Shown: positions 51,868-61,171 of the stretch, in pieces
Numbering within the stretch: position 1 is the stretch's first letter
Layout of the letters: each line of letters opens with the position of its first letter
Origin: Futiania mangrovi
Lineage (GTDB): Bacteria; Pseudomonadota; Alphaproteobacteria; Futianiales; Futianiaceae
DNA: 64,000 bases
Assembly (NCBI RefSeq): GCF_024158125.1
Contig: NZ_JAMZFT010000003.1
Coordinates: 1-64,000 of the forward strand
Direction: 5' to 3'
The notes under the pieces: model-generated
Told to the model about the DNA's origin: nothing
Databases searched by the model: none
The model's input: the letters and a program-made list of their open reading frames with translations, nothing else
Program-made: the position numbers and the translations under genes

Positions 51868-52332
51868 ATGCGCACCGAACCCGCAAGCCCGCAGCTGCGA
51901 CCGCGTACCCGCGTGCGGGTGGCGATGGCGCTGACAGAAGGGCACATGCTCGACGGCTTTCTGTTCATCGCAGAGCGCGAACGTCTCGTCGACCTCGTGA
52001 ACGATGCGCGCCGCTTCCTGCCCTTCGAGACGATCACGGGCGAATTCGTCCTGATCGCCAAGGACGAGATCCGCGCGGTTCGCCCCTTCGAGGGGCGCGG
52101 CCCTGCACACGCGATCTTCACCGGCGACCCCTACACGGTCCTGGGCGTGCACAGCGACGATAGCGACGAGGCGATCAAGCAGGCCTATTACGCGCTGCTG
52201 CGGCAATTGCACCCGCAACAGGCCGAGGCCTCGGGCCTGCACCCGGCGCTCGTCGACTGCGCAGGCGCGCTGACCCGCCGGGTGATCGAGGCCTACGATC
52301 ACATCCTGCGCAACCGGAAACGCGGGCGCTGA
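51868..52332 (+). CDS. J-like protein with degenerate HPD (third paralogue)
   Basis: 154 aa. The same two-domain layout: a beta-rich N-domain with RTRVRVAMALTEGHMLDGFLFIAERERLVDLVNDARRFLPFETITGEF (in pieces, 13-60), then a J-like domain with DPYTVLGVHSDDSDEAIKQAYYALLRQLHPQQ in pieces. The key HPD motif is HPQ at 115-117, so DnaK stimulation is unlikely; it may be a regulator or partner of the two active copies. It begins 23 bp after the second copy and is probably co-transcribed with it. Confidence 0.8.
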   Translation: MRTEPASPQLRPRTRVRVAMALTEGHMLDGFLFIAERERLVDLVNDARRFLPFETITGEFVLIAKDEIRAVRPFEGRGPAHAIFTGDPYTVLGVHSDDSDEAIKQAYYALLRQLHPQQAEASGLHPALVDCAGALTRRVIEAYDHILRNRKRGR

Positions 52333-52335
52333 GCC

Positions 52336-53274
52336 CTAGCGCCGCCCTGCCCGCGCCAGCCGCGCCTCCCGCTGCGCGATGTAGAGGGTGGCGGCGACGA
52401 TCATCGCCGCACCGGCATAGGTCCAGGCGCCGGGAACCTCGCCGAACAGCGCCCAGCCGAGCGCGATCGCGAGCAGCAGCTTGGTGTAGTCGAAGGGCGC
52501 AAGGAAACTTGCCTCGGCCGTACGGAAGGCCTTGATGATCATCCACTGGAACACGATCGCCGACACGCCGACGCCAGCCAGCATCAGCCACTGCGCGGGC
52601 GTGAACGGCTGCCAGAGCGGGATCGCCCAGGGCGACGCGATCACCACGGAGCCTGCCATGAACCATGTCAGCATGCTGAGTTGGCTCTCCCCTTCCGGAA
52701 AGAACTTCAGCAGCGTCACCGCGCAGGCGATCGCAAACGCCATGGCAAGCATGCCCAGCACCGGAAGAAGCGGCAGCACCGTCACGTCCGCACCCGGCCG
52801 CAGGATGACGAGAACGCCAAGAAAGCCCACGACCGTCGCAAGCCACCGCCGCCAACCGACCTTCTCGCGCAGGATCGTGGCCGCCAGGATGACCGTGAAC
52901 AGCGGGGCGGTGAAGGAAATCGCCGTCACGTCCGCGAGCGGCAGCTTGGTGATCGCGTAATAGCCGAGCAACATGCCCGTGGCCCCGATCCCGACCCTGA
53001 GCGCATGGATGTGGGCGTGGCGCGTGCGCAATTGGCGCAAGCCGCCGAACCTGACAAGCAGGGGGAGAATGACCACGAGACCGATCGCACCGCGCATGAA
53101 CCCGGTGAGTACAGCAGGAACCCCGCTATCCCCCAACATGCGGACAAGAACGGAGATCAGCGTGAACCCCATCACCGCGGCGATCATCCACAGTGCGCCC
53201 CGCAGATTTGCCGGCAGCGCCGCCAGCCGGCGGCGCGTTCGATAGGCCACCGTTCCTGGATCTGCGTGCCTCAT
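52336..53274 (-). CDS. EamA/DMT family transporter
   Basis: 312 aa. Ten hydrophobic segments in two EamA repeats: LRGALWMIAAVMGFTLISVLVR opens the first (about 24-45) and MLLGYYAITKLPLADVTAISFTAPLFTVILA closes it in pieces; the second runs through FQWMIIKAFRTAEASFLAPFDYTKLL to LFGEVPGAWTYAGAAMIVAATLYI. Exporter of metabolites or amino acids; substrate unknown. The start is taken at the ATG 53274, with a weak ribosome binding site. Convergent to the J-domain genes with a 3-bp gap. Confidence 0.9.
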   Translation of the reverse strand: MRHADPGTVAYRTRRRLAALPANLRGALWMIAAVMGFTLISVLVRMLGDSGVPAVLTGFMRGAIGLVVILPLLVRFGGLRQLRTRHAHIHALRVGIGATGMLLGYYAITKLPLADVTAISFTAPLFTVILAATILREKVGWRRWLATVVGFLGVLVILRPGADVTVLPLLPVLGMLAMAFAIACAVTLLKFFPEGESQLSMLTWFMAGSVVIASPWAIPLWQPFTPAQWLMLAGVGVSAIVFQWMIIKAFRTAEASFLAPFDYTKLLLAIALGWALFGEVPGAWTYAGAAMIVAATLYIAQREARLARAGRR

Positions 53275-53469
53275 GAAGGTTTTCTTACAGGAGCCCGCCG
53301 AGGATTGGCATAGGCAAAGCGCATATGGCCTGTTTCGGGCGCAGCCTTGCTCCGCGGTTCGCCCATTGCCACATGGAGGGCCTTTCGTGCTAGACGGTCC
53401 CGGACGCGCGGCACGGCTCTTGTATCCACTGTCCGGATACCGTGCCTCTGGTCCCAAAACGGAACTTGG

Positions 53470-55248
53470 ATGAAACGCACCGACCGCCCGGAAACGCCCG
53501 AAAAGGCCCGCGAAAGCGTGCGCGACAGCGCGCGTGCGGCCCGTGCGCTTCTGAAGGAGGCGCTGGCCCATCGCGAGGCAGGCCGGCGGCTCGAGGCCGA
53601 ACGGACGTTCCGCCGTGCCGTGGAGACCGCACCGAAGGACGAATGGGCCTGGGCGCTCTACGGCGCCTTCCTCCAGGAGGTGGCCGGCCGTCTCGACGAT
53701 GCGCACGCCGCCTACAGCCGCGCGCTTGCCATCGATCCGGACTTCGACTGGGTCCGCGACCGGCTGGAGGCGCTGATCGCGGGCGACCGCGGCAGCGAGG
53801 ACGCCGAGGGTCCTGCCGGGCAGCACGGAACGCGCGGCCTGACCGATCCCGCAGGTGCCCCGCGCCGGCCGGCGGGCGGCGATACGGGGCTCGACACCGC
53901 GGACTTCGCCACTCATCCCGCGGCGGAACGGGCAGCAGACGCACGGCGTCTCGAGCAGGCCGGGCGCCACGAGGACGCGCGCGAGGCGTGGAGCGAGGTC
54001 GTCGAGCTGGAGCCGGACAACGTGACCGCGCTGTGCGACCTGGCCAATCTCTGCCTCTATCCGCTGGACCATCCTGACGAGGCGCTCGACGCGGCGGAGC
54101 GCGCGCTCGAACTCGACGACACCTGCGCGGAGGCGCATGGGCTCTACGGCCGCGCACTGTGGCGCGTTGGCGGCGATGCCCACGCCGCACTTGCGGCCAT
54201 CGAACGCGCCATCGCCCTCGATGGAACCGATTGCAACGCGCACGCCTGGCGCGGCCAGATCCTGCACGAATCCCTGGACGAGGCGCAGGCTGCCGAAAGC
54301 GCCTATCTGCGCGCGCTGGAGCTTGCGCCGGACTTCTCCTGGGTGCGCGAACAGCTGGCCCTGCTCTACAAGAGCCAGCTCGACAGGCCGCAGGACGCCG
54401 CGCGCCTGTTCCGGGCCCTGCTGAAGGAGCACCCCGACGACACCTGGGCGGCGTTCGAGCTGGCGGAACTGCTGCACGATCCGCTCGGCGCATCGGCGGA
54501 GGCGGAACGTCTCTACCGCCGCGTCGCCGCCGCCAATCCGAACACGGCGCTGCCGCTGATCCGGCTGGCGGAACTTCTGATGGACGGCGAAGGCCAGGCA
54601 GCCGAGGCCGAGGCGCTTCTCTCGCGCGCCATCGCGCTGGAGCCGCGCAACCGCGAGGCCGTGCTGCAACTCGCCGAACTGCTCGCCGCATCCGAGGGCC
54701 GCGCGTCAGATGCCGAGCGCCTGCTTCGCCGTCACCTTGCGCACACCCCGCGCGATGCCGACGCACGGCTGCTGCTTGCAGACCTGATCGGGGCGCGGGG
54801 CGGACGCCTGGCGGAGGCAGAGGCGCTCTACCGCGAGGTCCTGAAGCGGGAGCCGCGCAACGCCCACGCCTGGCGCCGGTTCGGCCGGTTCTGGCTCGAC
54901 CGCGCCGGCGATACCGATGCTGCCGAGGCCGCCTTCCTGACGGCCCGCTCGCTCGACCCGGACGAGGCGGCCGAGGAGGCGCCGGCAGGCCTCCAGCGCG
55001 TGGATGAACCCGTGGCTACTGCATCGGGCGGCACGCCCCCGGTACATGGCGGCCAGACCGGGCGCCTGGAGCGCTCCGCGAGCGCGGAAGCGCCCGGCGT
55101 GCAGCGCGTGCGGACGCAAGCCGCACGAGAGCCCGTGAGCGGCACCGCCGTTGTCCGCTTCCTCGACCGTCACGCGATCTCGCTGCTTCTGCTCGGCGTC
55201 ATCATCCTTGTCGTCGCGGTCAATGCCGCGCGTGTCCTGGGGAATTGA
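53470..55248 (+). CDS. Large TPR protein with C-terminal membrane anchor
   Basis: 592 aa. At least eight tetratricopeptide-like repeats fill about residues 25-500, with runs such as ALLKEALAHREAGRRLEAERTFRRAVETAP, AERALELDDTCAEAHGLYGRALW and AEALLSRAIALEPRNREAVLQLAELLA (in pieces), several spaced about 34-38 residues apart. A Gln/Gly/Pro-rich linker precedes a single C-terminal helix (about 566-588, AISLLLLGVIILVVAVNA). N-in topology with a cytoplasmic repeat region is most likely. Function unknown. Followed by the oxidase gene after 10 bp, so co-transcription is likely. Confidence 0.85.
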   Translation: MKRTDRPETPEKARESVRDSARAARALLKEALAHREAGRRLEAERTFRRAVETAPKDEWAWALYGAFLQEVAGRLDDAHAAYSRALAIDPDFDWVRDRLEALIAGDRGSEDAEGPAGQHGTRGLTDPAGAPRRPAGGDTGLDTADFATHPAAERAADARRLEQAGRHEDAREAWSEVVELEPDNVTALCDLANLCLYPLDHPDEALDAAERALELDDTCAEAHGLYGRALWRVGGDAHAALAAIERAIALDGTDCNAHAWRGQILHESLDEAQAAESAYLRALELAPDFSWVREQLALLYKSQLDRPQDAARLFRALLKEHPDDTWAAFELAELLHDPLGASAEAERLYRRVAAANPNTALPLIRLAELLMDGEGQAAEAEALLSRAIALEPRNREAVLQLAELLAASEGRASDAERLLRRHLAHTPRDADARLLLADLIGARGGRLAEAEALYREVLKREPRNAHAWRRFGRFWLDRAGDTDAAEAAFLTARSLDPDEAAEEAPAGLQRVDEPVATASGGTPPVHGGQTGRLERSASAEAPGVQRVRTQAAREPVSGTAVVRFLDRHAISLLLLGVIILVVAVNAARVLGN

Positions 55249-55258
55249 GGCAGGCCGC

Positions 55259-56389
55259 ATGACCGGTCACCTGATCGTCGGCGGCGGGGTGGCCGGCCTC
55301 GGTCTTGCGCTCAGGCTGCTGCAGAAGGGCGTGCCCGTCCGCGTGCTCGAACGCGACCGGACAGGACGGGCAGCAAGCTGGGCCGCGGCGGGATACCTGC
55401 CACCGACCGTCGGCACCGATCCCCTTGCCCGTCTGCACGGCGATTGCGTCGCGGCCTGGCCCGCGTTCGCGCGCGAACTCGAAGGGCTTTCCGGCCTGCC
55501 GCTCGACTTCCACGACGCGGGGGCGCTGACCGTCGCCGTGCCGGAAACGCTTGCCGCCGCGCGTGCCCTCTACGAGGCGCAGGCGGCGCTGGGCTGGCCG
55601 GTGGTCTGGCTCGACGGGGACGGGGCGCGCGCGCTCGAACCCGCGTTGGGACCGGACGTGGTGGGCGCCATTCACAATCCCGCTGTCTGCTGGGTCGATC
55701 CGCGAAAGGTGTCCGCGGCGCTGGATACCGCCGTGCGGAAGCTTGGCGGCGAGATCGTGGAGGGCGCCGAGGTTGCCCGCGTAACCGTCGAGGCGGGACG
55801 TGCCACAGGCGTCATCCTGGGCGACGGCACGGCGATCCGCGCGGAGGCCGTCACCGTCGCGGCAGGGGCATGGGCCGGCACGCTGGGCGGGCTCGAAGGC
55901 GCCAACGTGCCGCCCATGCGCCCCGTGCGCGGCCAGATGGCGGCGGTCGCAGACGATGCCGCGTCTCCCCTCACCCGCCGCCTGATCCGGCGCATCGGGC
56001 GCGGTGCAGTCACGCCGCGCGGCGACGGGCGCCTCGTCATCGGCACCACGGTCGAGGACGCGGGTTTCGCGGTCGAGACGCACGAGCACGACATCGCCGC
56101 CTTCATGGCGGAGGCGGTGCGCATCCTGCCCGCGCTGAAGGATCGCCCGCTGATCGAGACATGGGCGGGCCTGCGCCCCTACACGCAAGACGGGCTGCCC
56201 GTGCTCGGTCCCGATGGGCGCGTTGCGAGGCTTTCCTGGTGCACGGGCTATGCCGCGGACGGCATCATCTGCACGTCGCGCGTGCCCTCCCTGGTCGCAG
56301 ATGCATTGACCGGCGGCGAGGCCATCGACCCCGCGTTCCGGCCGGGCCGCACCTACACGGGCCGCCTGCACGCACCCGAGTTCGAGTAG
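55259..56389 (+). CDS. thiO: Glycine oxidase ThiO-like FAD-dependent oxidoreductase
   Basis: 376 aa. FAD-dependent amine oxidase of the ThiO/DAO family. The dinucleotide-binding motif LIVGGGVAGLGLALRL opens the protein, GYLPPTVGTDPLARLHGDC binds FAD in the standard second region, GLRPYTQDGLPVLGPDGRV and CTGYAADGIICTSRV close the active site. Glycine oxidase makes iminoacetate for the thiamine thiazole, but no other thiamine genes are here, so D-amino-acid oxidase activity is possible. It starts 10 bp after the TPR protein gene. Confidence 0.88.
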   Translation: MTGHLIVGGGVAGLGLALRLLQKGVPVRVLERDRTGRAASWAAAGYLPPTVGTDPLARLHGDCVAAWPAFARELEGLSGLPLDFHDAGALTVAVPETLAAARALYEAQAALGWPVVWLDGDGARALEPALGPDVVGAIHNPAVCWVDPRKVSAALDTAVRKLGGEIVEGAEVARVTVEAGRATGVILGDGTAIRAEAVTVAAGAWAGTLGGLEGANVPPMRPVRGQMAAVADDAASPLTRRLIRRIGRGAVTPRGDGRLVIGTTVEDAGFAVETHEHDIAAFMAEAVRILPALKDRPLIETWAGLRPYTQDGLPVLGPDGRVARLSWCTGYAADGIICTSRVPSLVADALTGGEAIDPAFRPGRTYTGRLHAPEFE

Positions 56390-56391
56390 CC

Positions 56392-57507
56392 TCAGCCGCC
56401 GAGCGCCGTGTCCGCGGGCACGTAGTCGTAACCGAGCGCCTCGGCGACCGCCTCATAGGTCACCATGCCCTTGTGGACGTTGAGACCCGCCTTGAGGTGC
56501 GGATTGCCGCGCAGCGCGTCGAGGCCCTTCGCCGCCAGCGACAGGCCGAACGGCAGCGTCGCGTTGCCGAGTGCATAGCTCGACGTCAGCGGCACCGCCC
56601 CCGGCATGTTCGCCACGCAATAATGCACGACGCCGTCGATGATGAAGGTGGGCTGATGGTGCGTCGTGGGCTTCGAGGTCTCGAAGCAGCCGCCCTGGTC
56701 GATCGCCACGTCAACGAGCACCGCGCCGTTCTTCATGCCCGGCAGCATGTCGCGGGTGACGAGTTTCGGCGCGCTCGCCCCCGGAATAAGCACCGCGCCG
56801 ATCACGGCGTCGGCGGCCATCACCTCTTCCTCGATCGACTCCGCGGTCGAGAACCGGGTCCGCACGAGGCTGGAGAACATCTCGTCGAGCACGCGCAGCC
56901 GCGGGAGCGAACGGTCGAGGATCGTCACCTCCGCGCCGAGGCCGACCGCCATGCGCGCGGCATGGGTGCCGACGACGCCCCCGCCGATCACCACGACGCG
57001 CGCGGGCGACACGCCCGGCACGCCGCCCAGCAGGAATCCGCGCCCGCCGGCGTGCTTCTCCAGGCAATGCGCGGCAGCCTGGATCGAGAGACGCCCCGCG
57101 ACCTCGCTCATGGGCTGCAGCAGCGGCAGACCGCCCGCGGAATCCGTCACCGTCTCGTAGGCGATGGCCGTACAGCCGGACTTCACCAGCCCCTCGGTCT
57201 GCTTGGGGTCCGGCGCGAGGTGGAGATAGGTGAAGAGGATCTGCCCCTCGCGCAGTTGTGCCCATTCGGCCGGTTGGGGCTCCTTCACCTTGACGATCAT
57301 CTCGGCCTTCTCGAACACCTCCTCCGCGCTCGCGGCGATGGTCGCACCCGCCTGTTCATAGGCCGCGTCGTCCTTGCCGATGCCGGCACCCGCGCCGGTC
57401 TCCACGATCACCTCGTGCCCGCGCGCGACGTATTCCCGCACGGCGGACGGGGTGAGCCCCACGCGATGCTCGTCGGCCTTGATCTCCTTCAGGGTTCCTA
57501 CGCGCAT
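56392..57507 (-). CDS. ald: Alanine dehydrogenase
   Basis: 371 aa. NAD-dependent oxidative deamination of L-alanine to pyruvate and ammonia. [32 protein letters not shown] (substrate Lys), the His of [26 protein letters not shown] (Rossmann fingerprint) and [18 protein letters not shown] are all diagnostic. The ATG at 57507 has GGAGG upstream. Its divergent neighbour is an Lrp/AsnC regulator, the standard partner (AldR type). A nested dyad lies in the 145-bp shared region. Confidence 0.97.
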   Translation of the reverse strand: MRVGTLKEIKADEHRVGLTPSAVREYVARGHEVIVETGAGAGIGKDDAAYEQAGATIAASAEEVFEKAEMIVKVKEPQPAEWAQLREGQILFTYLHLAPDPKQTEGLVKSGCTAIAYETVTDSAGGLPLLQPMSEVAGRLSIQAAAHCLEKHAGGRGFLLGGVPGVSPARVVVIGGGVVGTHAARMAVGLGAEVTILDRSLPRLRVLDEMFSSLVRTRFSTAESIEEEVMAADAVIGAVLIPGASAPKLVTRDMLPGMKNGAVLVDVAIDQGGCFETSKPTTHHQPTFIIDGVVHYCVANMPGAVPLTSSYALGNATLPFGLSLAAKGLDALRGNPHLKAGLNVHKGMVTYEAVAEALGYDYVPADTALGG

Positions 57508-57557
57508 GACGCCTCCGGCGGCTGGATGTCGATATAGAGGGGGAATTATACGCGAAA

Positions 57558-57586
57558 AGCCGCCGCACGTCCGTGCAAAGGCGGCT
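57558..57586. promoter_or_regulatory. Nested dyad between ald and the Lrp/AsnC gene
   Basis: Outer arms AGCCGCC and GGCGGCT enclose inner arms GCACG and CGTGC with a two-base centre. It lies in the middle of the divergent control region, in an otherwise A/T-rich context, and could be the operator of the Lrp-type regulator. Confidence 0.5.
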
Positions 57587-57652
57587 CGACACGAGGGTAA
57601 AAACGCCTGAAAATTGCAGAAATTTCCCGAAATCCGGAGAAACCTTGTGTCA

Positions 57653-58114
57653 ATGCACCTGGACAAGATCGATCGTGCCATCCTGAGGGCGCTGCAGGAC
57701 GATGCCCGCCTTGCCAATGTGGATCTCGCCGGGAAGGTGGGGCTGTCGCCTTCGGCATGCTCGCGCCGGGTCCATGCGCTGGAACGCGAGGGCGTGATCC
57801 GCGGCTACCATGCCGCCCTCGACGAGGCACGGCTGGGCGGCGCCGTGCAGGTGATCGTGATGATCACGCTGTCGGGCCAGTCGGCGGAGAAGATCGCGGA
57901 GTTCGAGGCCGCGGTCGCCCGCGTCCCGGAGGTGCTGGTCTGCTACCTGATGACCGGCGTGCACGACTATTTGCTGCGGGTCGCGGCCCGCGACCTCGCC
58001 GATTTCGAGCGCATCCACAAGGAACGCCTTTCCCCCCTGCCCCACGTCGTGAAGATGGAGTCGAGCTTCACGCTGCGGGCGGTCGTGAACCAGCCGCTCT
58101 CCGTGCCGGCGTAA
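57653..58114 (+). CDS. Lrp/AsnC family transcriptional regulator (AldR-like)
   Basis: 153 aa. The N-terminal winged helix-turn-helix (LDKIDRAILRALQDDARLANVDLAGKVGLSPSACSRRV in pieces) joins a C-terminal RAM ligand domain (about 65-145) with GVHDYLLRVAARDLADFERI. By family and by divergent position it most likely activates or represses ald in response to L-alanine. The ATG at 57653 is chosen; a frame continuing upstream to 57614 adds no conserved residue. Confidence 0.92.
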   Translation: MHLDKIDRAILRALQDDARLANVDLAGKVGLSPSACSRRVHALEREGVIRGYHAALDEARLGGAVQVIVMITLSGQSAEKIAEFEAAVARVPEVLVCYLMTGVHDYLLRVAARDLADFERIHKERLSPLPHVVKMESSFTLRAVVNQPLSVPA

Positions 58115-58236
58115 GCGGAGCGCGCGTCACCGCACTGTCACGCAAGCCCGTTATTCGCGGCATCGGGGGCCGCGAAGAAACCGCGCAAGGCGCGCAGCGG
58201 CGGCCCGCACGAGACGTGGGAAAAGGGATCGACACG

Positions 58237-60261
58237 ATGGACAGGCAGATCGAGGGTTACGCCAACCGCATGGAGGCCTATGAGGCGTCGGAAGACGCTG
58301 GCCGCAACCCGACTGTCGCGGAGGGACGCGCGACCGTAGGCGACGTGATCGCCAGCCGCTTCTCGCGCCGTGGGGTGCTGAAGGGGATGCTCGGCAGCGC
58401 CGCCATCGCCGCCGTGGCGGGTGCGGGCATGGAGGCGCTGCTCGCCCGCTCCGCGCGCGCCGCAACCGCCGCCTTCGGCTTTACCGAGATCGCGCACGGC
58501 GTCGACGAGACGCACCATGTCGCGCCGGGCTATTCCGCCGACATCCTGATCCGATGGGGCGACCCGGTCGTGAAGGGCGCGCCAGCCTTCGACCCGATGA
58601 ACCAGACCGCCGACGCGCAGGAGATGCAGTTCGGCTACAACAACGACTTCCTGGGCCTTGTGCCGCTGCCGCTGGGATCGGCCGGCACGGACCGGGCGCT
58701 TCTGGTGGTGAACCACGAGTATACCTCCGAGGAGGTGATGCACCCGACCGCGAAACTGCCGGCCGAGCCCGTCACCATGGGCAAGGCGAGCCACCGCGTC
58801 ACCCGGGAGCTTGCCGAGATCGAAATGGCCGCGCACGGCGGCAGCGTGATCGAGGTGGTGCGCGAGGGCGGCAAGTGGCGTGTGGTGGCCGACAGCCCCT
58901 ACAACCGCCGCATCACGCCGCGCTCGACCGAGATGGTCCTGACGGGTCCGGCCGCGGGGCACGACCGCCTCAAGACCGAGGCCGACCCCGCAGGCACGCG
59001 CTGCATCGGGATGCTGAACAATTGCGCGGGCGGCATGACGCCCTGGGGCACCTGGCTGTCGGCGGAGGAGAACTTCCACGGCTATTTCTGGGGCCAGCTC
59101 GACGAAAGCCACGCCGAGCACGCGAACTACAAGCGCTACGGCGTCCCCGGGAACTGGTACGGCTGGGGCGCGTTCTTCGACCGGTTCGACATCGCGAAGG
59201 AGCCGAACGAGGCCAACCGCTATGGCTGGATGGTCGAGATCGACCCCTACGACCCGGTCTCCACGCCGAAGAAGCGCACCGCGCTCGGCCGATTCAAGCA
59301 CGAGGGCGGCGGCGTCATCGTCAACAAGGACGGACGCGCGGTCGTCTACATGGGCGATGACGAGCGGTTCGACTATCTCTACCGCTTCGTGAGCGCGGGC
59401 ACCTACAACCCGAACGACCGGGCGGCCAACATGGACCTGCTCGACGAGGGTACGCTGTCGGTTGCGCGCTTCGACGCAGACGGCACCGTCACCTGGCTGC
59501 CGATGGTTCAGGGCGAAGGCCCGCTGACGGCGGAGAACGGGTTCGCAAGCCAGGCCGACGTGGTGATCGAGGCGCGCCGGGCGGGCGACCTTCTGGGCGG
59601 GACCCCGATGGACCGGCCGGAGGACGTGGACGTCCAGCCGCAAACGGGCCGCATCTATGTGATGCTGACCAACAACACCCGCCGCAAGGCCGAGCAGGTC
59701 AATGCCGCCAACCCGCGCGCGGAAAACGCCTTCGGCCACATCGTCGAGATCACGGCCCCGGACATGGACCATGCCGCCGACCGGATGCCGTGGGAAATCC
59801 TCGTGAAGTGCGGCGATCCGTCCAAGCCGGAACTGGGCGCCATGTGGAATCCGGCCACCACCGGCAACGGCTGGTTCGCCGCCCCGGACAATTGCGCGGT
59901 CGACCACCAGGGCAGGCTGTGGGTGACGACCGACCAGGGATCCGGCTGGGCCAGGACCGGTACCGCCGACGGCGTCTGGGCGATGGAGACGGATGGCGCG
60001 CTGCGCGGCACCGGCCGCATGTTCTTCCGTGTGCCGGTGGGTGCGGAGATGTGCGGCCCCTGCTTCACGCCGGACGACACCGCGCTGTTCGTCGCGGTCC
60101 AGCACCCGGCGACCGACGGCGTGGATAAGTACGCGCCCTTCGGCCGCAAATCGACGTTTGAGGACCCGGCTACCCGCTGGCCGGACTTCAAGGACGGCAT
60201 GCCGCCGCGCCCGTCGGTCGTCGTCATCACAAAAAACAATGCAGGAGTGATCGGAAGCTGA
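58237..60261 (+). CDS. phoX: PhoX family alkaline phosphatase (DUF839), Tat-exported
   Basis: 674 aa. The Tat signal is SRRGVLKGMLGSAAIAA (43-59), so the protein folds before export. The PhoX core includes NHEYTSEEVMHP, CAGGMTPWGTWLSAEENF (two Glu metal ligands), RFKHEGG and CFTPDDTALFVAVQHP. Uses calcium and iron in characterised members to release phosphate from organic esters. The ATG at 58237 has AAAAGGGA upstream. It follows the Lrp/AsnC gene after 122 bp. No Pho box is recognised. Confidence 0.93.
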   Translation: MDRQIEGYANRMEAYEASEDAGRNPTVAEGRATVGDVIASRFSRRGVLKGMLGSAAIAAVAGAGMEALLARSARAATAAFGFTEIAHGVDETHHVAPGYSADILIRWGDPVVKGAPAFDPMNQTADAQEMQFGYNNDFLGLVPLPLGSAGTDRALLVVNHEYTSEEVMHPTAKLPAEPVTMGKASHRVTRELAEIEMAAHGGSVIEVVREGGKWRVVADSPYNRRITPRSTEMVLTGPAAGHDRLKTEADPAGTRCIGMLNNCAGGMTPWGTWLSAEENFHGYFWGQLDESHAEHANYKRYGVPGNWYGWGAFFDRFDIAKEPNEANRYGWMVEIDPYDPVSTPKKRTALGRFKHEGGGVIVNKDGRAVVYMGDDERFDYLYRFVSAGTYNPNDRAANMDLLDEGTLSVARFDADGTVTWLPMVQGEGPLTAENGFASQADVVIEARRAGDLLGGTPMDRPEDVDVQPQTGRIYVMLTNNTRRKAEQVNAANPRAENAFGHIVEITAPDMDHAADRMPWEILVKCGDPSKPELGAMWNPATTGNGWFAAPDNCAVDHQGRLWVTTDQGSGWARTGTADGVWAMETDGALRGTGRMFFRVPVGAEMCGPCFTPDDTALFVAVQHPATDGVDKYAPFGRKSTFEDPATRWPDFKDGMPPRPSVVVITKNNAGVIGS

Positions 60262-60368
60262 TTAACTCTCGTACAAGGAGAGTGTTGCGTTCGAGGGGTT
60301 GTGTAAGCAGATCGGCGACCGGTTGCGTAACGGGCGGAAATCTCTTGCAGATTTCCGCCCTGTTCCGT

Positions 60369-61085
60369 TCAGGCCCCGCCTCGGGCGAGGAACGCGCCAA
60401 TCCATTGGGCGACCGCCGAACGATCGTTGCCATGCTCCAGACTGTGCAGGCCGACGTCGGCCACCGGATGCGGAATCCGCGTCCCTGCCCGGATGCGGAT
60501 GAGGTCGGAGGCGTAGTCCGTCTCGAACTCAGGATGCACCTGGAAGGACATGGCCCGCGCGCGCGGGTAGGCGAGTATGCCGAACGGGCAGAAATTGCTG
60601 CCGCCCACAACCTCGGCAGCATCGGGAACCTCCACCACCTGGTCCTGGTGCATGGCCGCGATGCGAACCCGCGACAGGCCAGGTGTCATCCAGGATTGCG
60701 GGCGCAGAACCTCATAGCTGTGAAGGCCGCAGCCCCACCCCTTCTCCGACTTCACGACGCGCCCGCCGAAGGCCTCCGCCATGATCTGGTGGCCGAAGCA
60801 GATGCCGACCTGCGGAACGCCCGCCTCGCCCGCGCGGCGGATGAAGTCCTTGAACGGTCCGATCCACGGCACGGGATCGTAGACGCCATGGGCCGACCCG
60901 GTGATGACCCAACCGTCGGCCGCTTGCGGATCGGGCGGGCCTGAACCGTCCAGCAGCGAATGGACGAAGGTGTCGGCCCCCGGCAATGCTTCGCCGACGA
61001 GGCGGCGGAACATGGCCCGATAGGTGCCGTGCCGCGCCTGCAGGTCCGCAGGCACCTCGCCGGTTTCGATGATACCGATCTTCAT
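60369..61085 (-). CDS. Class I glutamine amidotransferase (GMP synthase-like)
   Basis: 238 aa. Stand-alone GATase1 domain: Cys96 in VGICFGHQI, His184 and Glu186 in FQVHPEFE form the triad, and SAHGVYDPVPWI is the usual N-terminal part. Similar proteins are annotated GMP synthase-like or gamma-glutamyl hydrolase-type amidotransferases; no synthase domain is present. The ATG at 61085 is used; a frame to 61142 adds 19 residues outside the domain. Partner or substrate is unknown. Confidence 0.88.
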   Translation of the reverse strand: MKIGIIETGEVPADLQARHGTYRAMFRRLVGEALPGADTFVHSLLDGSGPPDPQAADGWVITGSAHGVYDPVPWIGPFKDFIRRAGEAGVPQVGICFGHQIMAEAFGGRVVKSEKGWGCGLHSYEVLRPQSWMTPGLSRVRIAAMHQDQVVEVPDAAEVVGGSNFCPFGILAYPRARAMSFQVHPEFETDYASDLIRIRAGTRIPHPVADVGLHSLEHGNDRSAVAQWIGAFLARGGA

Positions 61086-61171
61086 GGAAAGACGCTCGTA
61101 CAGGAGGAACCAGAACCGTTGCGCCAGATGTAATCGACGCACAGCCGCCGCGCCAGACCGTCAGACCGGGA

